A stretch of DNA of 19,704 bases from Pseudomonadota bacterium. Its GTDB lineage: Bacteria > Desulfobacterota > Desulfovibrionia > Desulfovibrionales > Desulfovibrionaceae. Shown here one piece after another: positions 1-6,693 of the stretch. Location: positions 1 through 19,704 of the forward strand of contig JAEWPX010000037.1 of the NCBI GenBank assembly GCA_023399375.1, given 5' to 3'. Position 1 is the first letter of the stretch; each line of letters starts with the position of its first letter. Both the position numbers and the translations under genes were made by a program. Under the pieces are notes generated by a model, which saw nothing but the letters and a program-made list of their open reading frames with translations, did not search any database and was not told where the DNA came from.

Positions 1-2
1 TT

Positions 3-1520
3 CTCGGCGCGGGCCTTGGCGCGGGCATCCTTGCGGCCAGGGCGCTTTGGGCCGGCCCGCTCTTCGTCTGCGACCGCCTCGCCGCCGTGGACCGCGTCAC
101 GGGCGTGCGCGCCCGCTACCGGAGCGACCCGGACGTGCGCTTCTGCGACGACCCGGACCCCGAGGCCGTGGTCGCGGCCGTGACCGCGGCAGCGCGCGCC
201 GCCGGCAGGACGCGGCTCGCCGTGGTCCTCGACCCGGCCGCCGCGCGCCTGGACCCGGACTGGATCCGCGCCGTGCGCGCCGGGCTCGCCGGCTACGAAG
301 CCCTGCGCGAGCGCCTCGCCTACCGCCGCTTCGCCGGCCGCACGCCCCGCGTGCTGCTCCTGCGGCGGCCCTACTTCCTCTACCGCGAAATCGAGGCGGC
401 GCTGACGCGTCTCGGCTTTCCCTGCCACGTCGTGGACACGGGACGCGGCGAAACGGGCCGGGAGGACGCCGTCGCGGCCCTCGTCGCGGCAACGGCCGCG
501 TTCCGGCCGGATTTCGCGCTCACCGTCAACCACCTGGGCCTCGACCGCGAAGGCCGCCTCACCGCGCTTTTGGCCGACCTTGGCCTGCCCCTGGCCTCCT
601 GGTTCGTGGACAGCCCGCGGCTGATTCTCCACGACTACCCCAATGTGGCGTCGCCCGGGGTCATGGTCTTTTCCTACGACGCCGACAGCCTGCCGGAGCT
701 TGCGCGCGCCGGCTTCGCCCACGCCGCCTGGCTGCCCCTGGCCACGGACCCCGGCCATTTCCGACCGCTCGCCGACGCCGACGCGGCGCATCCCTGGCGG
801 GCACAAGCCTCCTTCGTCGGCGCGTCCATGGTCTCCCAGGCCGGGGAGGCGCGGGCGCGGCTCGCGCCCTTCCCCGCCCTGGCCCGGGCGCTGCCCGAGG
901 CGGCGCGGGCATTCGCGGCCAGCCCCGAGAAAAGCGCCAGGGCGTTTCTTGCCGCCCATCCCGCCTGCGGCCCGGCCTTTGCCCCCCTGCCCACGCCCGA
1001 GGCGCGCCTTGATGCCGAGCTGGCGCTGACCTGGGAAGCGACGAGGCGCTACCGTCATGCGTGCGTCGCGGGCATCCTGGAGTTTTCGCCGCTGCTCGTC
1101 GGCGACGCCGGCTGGGAGCGCGCCCTGCCCGGGGCCGGGCGCGCCTGGAAGCGCCTGCCCGAGATCAATTACTACGCCGACCTGCCCGGATTTTATCCGC
1201 GCAGCGACGTGAACCTCAATTGCACGAGCCTGCAGATGAAGGGCGCGGTCAACCAGCGCGTCTTCGACGCCCCGGCCGCCGGGGCCTTCGTCCTCACCGA
1301 CGCGCGGGAGCAGCTCGGCGCGCTTTTCGACGTCCCGGGCGAGGCCGCGGTCTACGCCGAGCCCGGCGAAATCCCGGACATGGTCCGCCATTTCCTGGCC
1401 AACCCCGCCGCGCGCGCGCGCATCGCCGCAGCCGCGCGCCGGCGCATCCTGGCCGAACATACCTACGACAAGCGCCTGACGGACCTCGCCGCCGCCATGA
1501 AAAAGGCCTTCGGCGACTGA
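3..1520 (+). CDS. CgeB/DUF3880-like glycosyltransferase, 5'-truncated by window edge
   Basis: This is a probable cytoplasmic glycosyltransferase acting on surface or flagellar glycans. The frame is open from base 3, giving about 505 visible residues. The visible N-terminus (LGAGLGAGILAARALW) reads as protein interior, so the true start probably lies upstream; a GTG at 87 is in frame but has no convincing ribosome site. The middle part (PDFALTVNHLG, then LASWFVDSPR) is typical of the DUF3880/CgeB family. The C-terminal ~110 residues (NLNCTSLQMKGAVNQRVFD, then GAFVLTD and later HTYDKR) match the C-terminal half of GT-B enzymes of the Glyco_trans_1_2 type. Family knowledge supports the broad class; acceptor and sugar are unknown. 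The gene converges on the LysM lipoprotein, and its last codons form one arm of the shared terminator hairpin. Confidence 0.82.
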   Translation, partial: LGAGLGAGILAARALWAGPLFVCDRLAAVDRVTGVRARYRSDPDVRFCDDPDPEAVVAAVTAAARAAGRTRLAVVLDPAAARLDPDWIRAVRAGLAGYEALRERLAYRRFAGRTPRVLLLRRPYFLYREIEAALTRLGFPCHVVDTGRGETGREDAVAALVAATAAFRPDFALTVNHLGLDREGRLTALLADLGLPLASWFVDSPRLILHDYPNVASPGVMVFSYDADSLPELARAGFAHAAWLPLATDPGHFRPLADADAAHPWRAQASFVGASMVSQAGEARARLAPFPALARALPEAARAFAASPEKSARAFLAAHPACGPAFAPLPTPEARLDAELALTWEATRRYRHACVAGILEFSPLLVGDAGWERALPGAGRAWKRLPEINYYADLPGFYPRSDVNLNCTSLQMKGAVNQRVFDAPAAGAFVLTDAREQLGALFDVPGEAAVYAEPGEIPDMVRHFLANPAARARIAAAARRRILAEHTYDKRLTDLAAAMKKAFGD

Positions 1521-1532
1521 ACCGAAGGCCTT
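1503..1532 (-). terminator. Intrinsic terminator for the LysM gene, overlapping the glycosyltransferase 3' end
   Basis: A perfect 11-bp inverted repeat (AAGGCCTTCGG at 1503-1513, CCGAAGGCCTT at 1522-1532) encloses an 8-nt loop. Read on the minus strand the stem is followed by TTTTT (complement of A1500-1504), the usual U-tract arrangement. On the plus strand no T-run follows. It therefore best serves the minus-strand lipoprotein gene, while its left arm lies inside the last codons of the plus-strand gene. Confidence 0.7.
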
Positions 1533-1570
1533 GGCGAAAAGCAGGGAATGCGCGGGAAACGCGCAGACGT

Positions 1571-2335
1571 TTACTGGCGGGCGGGAATGGTGAGCGCCTT
1601 GCCCGCGGCGATCTTGTCCGGATCGCTGATGCCGTTGGCGTCCATGAGGCTTTTTTCGCTTATGCCGTGGCGCTTGGCGATGGAGCGCAGGGTGTCGCCC
1701 GGGGCGATCACGTAGCGGTCGCCGGACGCGGCCGCCGGCGCGGAAGCGGCAAGGGCGGTTTTCTTCGCCGGCGCGGCAGGCGCTTCGCCCTTCGGCAGGG
1801 TGAAGGGGTTGTCCTTGGCGGGGACGACAGCGGCGCTACGGGCGGGTGCGGCCACGGGAATGCCCTTGGACGCGGCAGGCGCGACAGGCGCGGCCGGGGA
1901 AGCGTCGTTTAATTCCCGCGCGTTGGGAGCGGGAGCCGCGTCGACCGGCACGTCGGCAGGCTTTTTCGCCGCAGGCAGGGAAACGCCCGGCGGCGGCGGC
2001 GGCAGTTCGTCGGTGGGCGCGTGCAGCCGGGCGGAAAAGCCGCCGTTGTTGCGGTCCGACAATTCGTTATAGACGATGACGTACTGCGAATAGGCGTCCT
2101 TGTAGGCGTTGAAGGCGGCGTTGTCCGGCTCGCGGCCGCCGCCGGAGGCGCGCCAGGCCTCATGCGCCTTGACGACGCTGTCCCAGGAAACCTGGGCGTC
2201 CTGACGCAGCAGGCCGTCGGAAACGTACTGCATGTTCCGTTCGAGGTGGTCGTATTTGCCGCAGCCCGCAACAAGCGCTGCCGTCGCAAGCAGAAACGCT
2301 AACGCCAGCGCAAGCCGGCATATTTTCCAATGCAT
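1571..2335 (-). CDS. LysM-domain lipoprotein
   Basis: A predicted lipoprotein of 254 residues that probably binds peptidoglycan. The start ATG at 2335 is chosen because GGAGG lies a few bases upstream and a lipoprotein signal begins there: a K/R-containing N-terminus, a hydrophobic run, then the lipobox LVAGC with the lipid-bearing Cys at residue 25. Residues about 30-110 (YDHLERNMQYVSDG onward) form a helical segment. A low-complexity Pro/Ala linker covers about 115-200. A C-terminal LysM domain runs from about 205 to 254 (YVIAPGDTLRSIAKRHGI, then the IPARQ end). This layout suggests an envelope-anchored protein whose linker spans the periplasm. No enzymatic domain is seen. A weak promoter candidate on the same strand is TTGACG at 2425-2430, but its -10 is poor. 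A longer in-frame start at 2455 is unlikely because it would bury the signal peptide. Confidence 0.85.
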   Translation of the reverse strand: MHWKICRLALALAFLLATAALVAGCGKYDHLERNMQYVSDGLLRQDAQVSWDSVVKAHEAWRASGGGREPDNAAFNAYKDAYSQYVIVYNELSDRNNGGFSARLHAPTDELPPPPPGVSLPAAKKPADVPVDAAPAPNARELNDASPAAPVAPAASKGIPVAAPARSAAVVPAKDNPFTLPKGEAPAAPAKKTALAASAPAAASGDRYVIAPGDTLRSIAKRHGISEKSLMDANGISDPDKIAAGKALTIPARQ

Positions 2336-2521
2336 CGGAATCCCTCCGAAAAAACCGCTAAACAGACGGCCGGACGATTGTCCGTCGAGGTTGGTTGGCG
2401 TTACATGCCCTGGAACACGCTTTTCGTCAAACCGGGAGGAAACGCCTCGAACCACGGCTGCGGCCTCGAAAAGACCACGTCCGCCCGTTTCGCCGCACGC
2501 CGCGCGCGCCCTTCGGGCGCA

Positions 2522-2571
2522 TCCTTAAAAAGAGGTTATCATTTGTTAACATAGATTTAATCTTTTAAGGA
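2522..2571 (+). promoter_or_regulatory. Inverted repeat enclosing the ribosome-binding site of the TTG-started glycosyltransferase
   Basis: An AT-rich island in GC-rich DNA carries a 9-bp inverted repeat: TCCTTAAAA at 2522-2530 and TTTTAAGGA at 2563-2571. The right arm contains the AAGGA Shine-Dalgarno that serves the TTG at 2579. The loop holds two smaller palindromes, GTTAAC and AGATTTAATCT. It could be a translation-control hairpin or part of an AT-rich promoter; no clean -35/-10 pair is seen. The pairing is directly visible, the regulatory role is inferred. Confidence 0.35.
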
Positions 2572-2578
2572 CAAGCCC

Positions 2579-4231
2579 TTGAAACACGCAGACGCCGACT
2601 GGCGGGGCGCGCCGCCGGACGCCCTGCGCCGCGCCCTGCCGCTTTGGGCCTTCGGCCTCGAAGGCGGCTGGCTCGCCCGGCATCAGGCCGCGGCCCTGGC
2701 CAGGGCCGCCACGGATGATCCCCGGCTGGCCGGGCCGGATGCGGCGCTTGCGGCCTGGAACTTCGAGCGCGCGCCGCTCGACGCCGCCTTTGCCGCCGCA
2801 GCCCTGACCGCCGCCCGCCGCGGGGGCGAGCCCCCCAAGCGCCGGGCCCTGTGCGCCGCCCTGGCCAGGGCTGGTGATCCCGGAGGGGACGTCGCGTCCT
2901 GGCCCACACTTCGCGACGGCGCGGACACGGCGACAGCGGCCGCCTTTCTCGTCAAACGGCTGGCAACCCCGGCGACCGCTGCGGCGTGGCGCGCCAGGGC
3001 CTTCGACTTCGCCCTTTCCCGGGGCCTGCCGGCGCTCGCCTGCGCCGTCGCGGACGGCCTGGGCCACGACCCCGCCCTGGCCCCGGCCGCGCCGCGCCTT
3101 CTCGCCGAAATCGCCCTGGCCTGGGACGGGCCGGCCGCCTGCCTGGACGCGCTGGAGAGGGTGGATACGGCCCTTTTTCCGCGCTTCCACGCCCTGGCCA
3201 TGGCCCATTGCCTTGCCGAAACCGGCCGCGAACGCGACGCCCTGGCCGTGTTGCAGCCGTTGTGGCTCTCCGAAAGCTGGCACCCGGGGCTGTCGCTTCG
3301 CCTGCACTCCCTGCTGCGCCCCCTGCCGCAGGCCGACCTCGACGCCATGCCCGGTCGGCTGTTCGTCTTTCTCTACACCTGGAACCGCGCGCCCCTGCTC
3401 GAAGCGACGCTCAAGAGCCTTGCCGCGAGCCGCCTCGGCCCGGCCCGGGTGGTGGTCCTCGACAACGGCGGCACGGACGACACCGCGGCCGTGTGCCGCA
3501 AGGCGGCGGAATGCTTTACGCCCGGCCGCTTCGATGTCGTGCGTCTGCCCGTCAACGTGGGCGCGCCGGCCGCGCGCAACTGGCTGGCCGCCGTATCCGG
3601 GATAGGCGAAGGCGACCTCGCGGCGTACGTCGACGACGACGTGTCCCTGCCGCCGCAGTGGCTTTGCCGCCTTGCGGGCGCGCTGTGCGCCGATCCGCAG
3701 GCGGATGTGGCCGGGGCGCGCATCGTGGCCGCCGCGCCCGGGGCCGCGGCCGTGCCGCAGGCCGCCGACGTGCGGCTGTTGCCCCCGGACGGGGCGCACA
3801 GCGTGCGCCCCCTCGTCAATTACGGCCCCGGACCGGACCTGGGGCTCCTTGCCGTGGCGCGCCCCTGCCCGTCGGTGTGCGGCTGCTGCCACGTGCTGCG
3901 CGGGGGCGCCCTTGCCGGCGGCGCGCCTTTCGACGTGCGCTTTTCGCCCAGCCAGTTCGACGATCTGGCCCGGGACCTGCGCGGCTATCTCGCCGGCCGC
4001 CGCGCCGTCTACGCCGGCGACGTGGCCGTGGCGCACCACCAGCACGCCGGCGCGGCCCAGGCGAAAACCGCCGCCGCCCGGGGCCAGCTGATCGGCGCCC
4101 GGCGCAAGCTCGACGGCCTCTTTCCCGCGGACGCCATGGCGGTCGCCGCCAAACGCGATGCGGATACGGCCTGGGAAGAGCTGGAAGCGAAACGGCGGGA
4201 GCTGCGGGAAGGTCTGGCGGCGCGGCGCTAA
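2579..4231 (+). CDS. Family 2 glycosyltransferase with an N-terminal helical extension
   Basis: A 550-residue protein likely to transfer a sugar from a nucleotide donor. Residues 1 to about 255 form an Ala/Leu-rich helical region without a recognised motif, possibly a repeat-type scaffold. The GT-A domain starts at 260 (RLFVFLYTWNRAPLLEATLK), with a nucleotide-binding Asp at 295 (VVLDNGGTDDT), the NVGAPAARNW motif at 326-335 and the metal-binding DDD at 352-354. A later acidic motif, SQFDDLARDLR (458-468), fits the catalytic-base region. The start is TTG, with AAGGA seven bases upstream; no better in-frame start is seen. It diverges from the lipoprotein gene and converges on the M23 peptidase with a 4-bp stop overlap. 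Together with the first gene it suggests a glycan-decoration locus, perhaps for flagellin or envelope glycans; that target is a guess. Confidence 0.85.
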   Translation: MKHADADWRGAPPDALRRALPLWAFGLEGGWLARHQAAALARAATDDPRLAGPDAALAAWNFERAPLDAAFAAAALTAARRGGEPPKRRALCAALARAGDPGGDVASWPTLRDGADTATAAAFLVKRLATPATAAAWRARAFDFALSRGLPALACAVADGLGHDPALAPAAPRLLAEIALAWDGPAACLDALERVDTALFPRFHALAMAHCLAETGRERDALAVLQPLWLSESWHPGLSLRLHSLLRPLPQADLDAMPGRLFVFLYTWNRAPLLEATLKSLAASRLGPARVVVLDNGGTDDTAAVCRKAAECFTPGRFDVVRLPVNVGAPAARNWLAAVSGIGEGDLAAYVDDDVSLPPQWLCRLAGALCADPQADVAGARIVAAAPGAAAVPQAADVRLLPPDGAHSVRPLVNYGPGPDLGLLAVARPCPSVCGCCHVLRGGALAGGAPFDVRFSPSQFDDLARDLRGYLAGRRAVYAGDVAVAHHQHAGAAQAKTAAARGQLIGARRKLDGLFPADAMAVAAKRDADTAWEELEAKRRELREGLAARR

Positions 4232-5109
4232 TCGAGCATGTATTGGCGCGGGTTGACCGGCGTACCCGCCGCATGGACCTCGTAGTGGAGATGCGCGCCG
4301 GTGGTGCGGCCGGAATTGCCGGAAAGGCCGATGCGCTGGCCGCGCTTGACCTCATCGCCGGGTTTGACCTCGATTTTCTGCAGGTGGGCGTAGACCGTTT
4401 CCAGGCCGTAGTCGTGGCTGACCACGATGCGCAACCCGTAGCCCGTCATCGGGCCGGCCTCGGTCACGCGTCCCGCGCCGGCGGCAAAAACCGGGCTGCC
4501 CGTGGGCACCTTGATGTCCACGCCGTTGTGGAAATCGCCGCCGCGGCCGAACGGCGACCGGCGGCCCCCGAACCCCGAGGTGATGTAGCCGCGCGCCGGC
4601 CACAGGGACGGCTTGGCCAGAAACTCCAGCTTGCGCTCGGCCAAGAGGCGCATGAGCCGAAGCTGCGCCGCCTCCTCCACGGCCATCCTCCCGCCCAGGG
4701 CCTGGAGAAAATCCACGAGCCGGCGGCCGTCCGCGCCGTCCGCGAGCGCGGGAGGCAGGCTCTGCGGCGCGGGAAACGCGCCCTCGCTCCCCATGTCGCG
4801 CGCGGCGTCCACCATGACGGCCAGCTTGCCGTTGAAATCCCGGATGCGCCCAGCCTCGTCGGCCAGCCTGCCCACCCGGTCGCGCAGGGCGAGCGCCGCC
4901 GCCTTCTGCTCGGAAAGCCGCGCCAGGGCCTCGATGCGCCGCGTCTCCAGGCTCTGGCGGCCGGAAACGTACGGCCACAGCGCAAGCCCCCCGGCCGTCA
5001 GGACGAGCAGGCCCGCGGCCATGGTGAAAAACATCCAGCGCCGGTAGGTGAACACCCGCCGCACGCCGTTGCCGTTGCGTATATAGATTTCGAGTTCGCG
5101 TTCCAGCAT
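4228..5109 (-). CDS. Membrane-anchored M23 (LytM-type) metallopeptidase
   Basis: A predicted zinc endopeptidase or LytM-fold regulator acting on peptidoglycan in the periplasm, 293 residues. A short cytoplasmic N-terminus (1-25) precedes one transmembrane helix at about 27-46, so the protein is a signal anchor type. A charged helical, probably coiled-coil, region covers about 50-160. The M23 domain occupies about 170-290. Expected zinc ligands are H194 and D198 (FHNGVDIKVPTG) and H275 in HLHYEV; the catalytic histidines H242 (YAHL) and H273 are also present, so activity is expected. The ribosome site before ATG 5109 is weak. A second Met at residue 26 would destroy the N-terminal tail. The secreted Ser/Gly-rich protein lies 77 bp upstream on the same strand and may be cotranscribed. 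Confidence 0.9.
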   Translation of the reverse strand: MLERELEIYIRNGNGVRRVFTYRRWMFFTMAAGLLVLTAGGLALWPYVSGRQSLETRRIEALARLSEQKAAALALRDRVGRLADEAGRIRDFNGKLAVMVDAARDMGSEGAFPAPQSLPPALADGADGRRLVDFLQALGGRMAVEEAAQLRLMRLLAERKLEFLAKPSLWPARGYITSGFGGRRSPFGRGGDFHNGVDIKVPTGSPVFAAGAGRVTEAGPMTGYGLRIVVSHDYGLETVYAHLQKIEVKPGDEVKRGQRIGLSGNSGRTTGAHLHYEVHAAGTPVNPRQYMLD

Positions 5110-5186
5110 GCGTCAAGACCCGGCCCGGGCGGCCCCCGGACGCCGGCCCGCCGCAACGGGCGGGAAGGGTGCGGCAAGGGCGGGCA

Positions 5187-5477
5187 CTACCCGAAAAGCC
5201 AGCTGAAGAGGTCGGACCAGTCGATGCTGCCGGAATACGCCTGCCCGTTTACCGTGGCCGAAGCGGAAACCGTTTTCGATCCGGTGTCCAGGTTGGCCGA
5301 CCAGTCGACCGAGGTCGCCCCGCTCGTCAGCGAACCGCTGGTCGAGCCCGAGGAGACCCCGCTTCCCGAAACCGTGCCGCTGCTCCACGGCGTGCTCCAG
5401 GAAAACGACGCCGCCTGTGCGGAAAGCGGCCCCGCGCAAAGCGCCGCGAGGACAAACAACAGAGCCAGTCGTTTCAT
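5187..5477 (-). CDS. Small secreted Ser/Gly-rich protein, unknown function
   Basis: A 96-residue protein not recognised as a known family. It has a clear Sec signal peptide (MKRLALLFVLAALCAG, with AQA/A at about 22), leaving about 74 mature residues. The mature part is rich in Ser, Gly and Thr (TVSGSGVSSGSTSGSLTSG) with no Cys. It holds two [V/I]DWS motifs at 57-60 and 85-88 and ends in an aromatic tail, WSDLFSWLFG. ATG 5477 is chosen because GGGAGG sits about five bases upstream. A good promoter lies about 85 bp further upstream. The M23 peptidase follows downstream. A beta-rich envelope or secreted protein is plausible, but nothing in the sequence proves a role. Confidence 0.72.
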   Translation of the reverse strand: MKRLALLFVLAALCAGPLSAQAASFSWSTPWSSGTVSGSGVSSGSTSGSLTSGATSVDWSANLDTGSKTVSASATVNGQAYSGSIDWSDLFSWLFG

Positions 5478-5561
5478 ATCGGCCTCCCTGCGGTCGCGGC
5501 CGCGCGTCGAACCGTCGCCGCAACCGCCGCCTGGCGCCTGGGCCAAGCAAGTCCTTTTTTG

Positions 5562-5589
5562 GCTATAGGACGCCTGTCGCGCCTGTCAA
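5562..5589 (-). promoter_or_regulatory. Sigma-70-like promoter of the small secreted protein
   Basis: On the minus strand a perfect TTGACA (-35, 5584-5589) is followed after 16 bp by TATAGC (-10, 5562-5567). The expected start of transcription is near 5555, giving a leader of about 78 nt before the ATG at 5477. The leader begins with an A-rich stretch (CCAAAAAAGG). Confidence 0.55.
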
Positions 5590-5639
5590 CCGCCGCTTCC
5601 GCGCATGCGCGCGACGCCATGCGGCTTGCGCCGACCGGA

Positions 5640-5668
5640 TTTACACGGCACGCGGTCTTGTTTATCGT
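5640..5668 (+). promoter_or_regulatory. Candidate sigma-70 promoter of the cheV-like gene
   Basis: TTTACA (5640-5645, five of six matches to the -35 consensus) and TATCGT (5663-5668, four of six to the -10) are separated by 17 bp. The start of transcription would be near 5675, with a leader of about 45 nt. It is back to back with the minus-strand promoter at 5562-5589. Confidence 0.4.
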
Positions 5669-5679
5669 CGGCGGACGAT
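5664..5679. promoter_or_regulatory. Inverted repeat overlapping the -10/+1 region, possible operator
   Basis: ATCGTC (5664-5669) and GACGAT (5674-5679) form a perfect 6-bp inverted repeat around GGCG. It covers the candidate -10 element and the predicted start of transcription of the cheV-like gene, a usual repressor position. No regulator gene is visible in the window. Confidence 0.3.
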
Positions 5680-5719
5680 CCGCTTTTCCACATCAACCGC
5701 GCTTTTCCCGGGAGCCCCC

Positions 5720-6655
5720 ATGCCCCAGTCCGACATCCTTCTCGAAGCCGGAACCAACGAACTGGATGTCATCGAATTCTACATCGACGAAGGCCCCGGG
5801 CGCGGCCGTTCCACCTTCGGCGTCAACGTGGCCAAGGTCCTCGAAGTCATCGAGAGCCCGGGGCTTGTGCCCCTGCCCGGCGCGCCGCACCCCTGCTTCA
5901 TGGGCACCATTCCCCTGCGCGGGCTCGTCCTGCCCGTGCTCGACCTGGCCGTATGGCTCGACATCCCCCGTGTGCGCCAGAAAAACGAAGTCATCCTCGT
6001 CACGCGCTTCAACGAGCGCACCACCGGGTTTCTCGCCACGGGCGTGACGCTCATCCACCGGGTCCAATGGCGCGACGTGGAGCCGCCGCACCCGGCCCTG
6101 GCCAAGCTCGCGGGCAACTGCATCACCGGGCTCTTGCGCCTGGAGGACCGCTTCATCCAGCTGCTGGACCTGGAAAAAATCATTCTCGAGCTCGACGGCA
6201 CGCTGTCCGAGGAAGCGCCCATGCCCGCGCCGTCCGCCCGCGTGCTGCGGGCGCTCGTCGTCGAGGATTCGGGCATCATGCGCCAGATGGTGCGCGAGCG
6301 CCTGGAGGAGGCCAATTTCGAGGTAACGCTCGCCGGCAACGGCCAGCAGGCGTTCGACATCCTGCGCGATCCCGAACGGAAGCCGCCGGACATCGTGGTC
6401 TCCGACATCGAGATGCCGCTCATGGACGGCTACACCCTGACGAAAAAAATCAAGGCGGATGCGCGGTTGGCCGCCATGCCCGTGGTGCTGTTCTCCTCCC
6501 TCGTCACCGACGAACTGCGCCACAGGGGGCTTTCCGTCGGCGCGGACGGACAAATCTCGAAACCCCAGTTCGCCAATCTGGCCAGCCTCGCCCTGTCGCT
6601 GATCGCCTCCCGCGGGCGGCGCGGCGAGGATGCGAGTGCGCCCCAGGACGCGTAA
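5720..6655 (+). CDS. cheV: CheV-type chemotaxis coupling protein (CheW domain plus receiver domain)
   Basis: A 311-residue cytoplasmic protein expected to couple chemoreceptors to the kinase CheA and to be tuned by phosphorylation. Residues about 15-160 form the CheW-like domain (VNVAKVLEVIESPGLVPLPG, then IPLRGLVLPVLDLAVWL). Residues about 176-298 form a receiver domain with the acidic residues E182/D183 (VVEDSG), the phospho-acceptor D229 (VSDIEMPLMDG) and the conserved K281 (SKPQ). Length and domain order match CheV. ATG 5720 is preceded by GGAG five bases upstream. The ABC exporter begins 38 bp after the stop, so the two may be cotranscribed, which is not a usual cheV neighbour. No cheA, cheW or receptor gene is in the window. 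Confidence 0.9.
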   Translation: MPQSDILLEAGTNELDVIEFYIDEGPGRGRSTFGVNVAKVLEVIESPGLVPLPGAPHPCFMGTIPLRGLVLPVLDLAVWLDIPRVRQKNEVILVTRFNERTTGFLATGVTLIHRVQWRDVEPPHPALAKLAGNCITGLLRLEDRFIQLLDLEKIILELDGTLSEEAPMPAPSARVLRALVVEDSGIMRQMVRERLEEANFEVTLAGNGQQAFDILRDPERKPPDIVVSDIEMPLMDGYTLTKKIKADARLAAMPVVLFSSLVTDELRHRGLSVGADGQISKPQFANLASLALSLIASRGRRGEDASAPQDA

Positions 6656-6693
6656 ACGCCCGAACTCTTCCACCGAGAAGGCGGATTTTGCCC

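Noticed and set aside
2546..4045. A 499-codon minus-strand frame opposite the family 2 glycosyltransferase.
   Set aside because: Gly/Arg/Gln-rich shadow frame without motifs; the plus strand encodes an intact GT-A domain.
5145..5165. GC-rich hairpin between the small secreted protein and the M23 peptidase genes as a terminator.
   Set aside because: The stem is short and no T-run follows on the minus strand; cotranscription remains possible.
2986..5568. An 860-codon plus-strand frame crossing the glycosyltransferase, peptidase and small protein genes.
   Set aside because: It spans three supported genes on both strands and is Arg/Pro/Ala-rich, as expected for a GC-driven open frame.
5647..5660. 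A GGCACG...TTG stretch recalling a sigma-54 promoter upstream of cheV.
   Set aside because: The -12 part is shifted by one base and lacks the GC dinucleotide at the required distance from GG.
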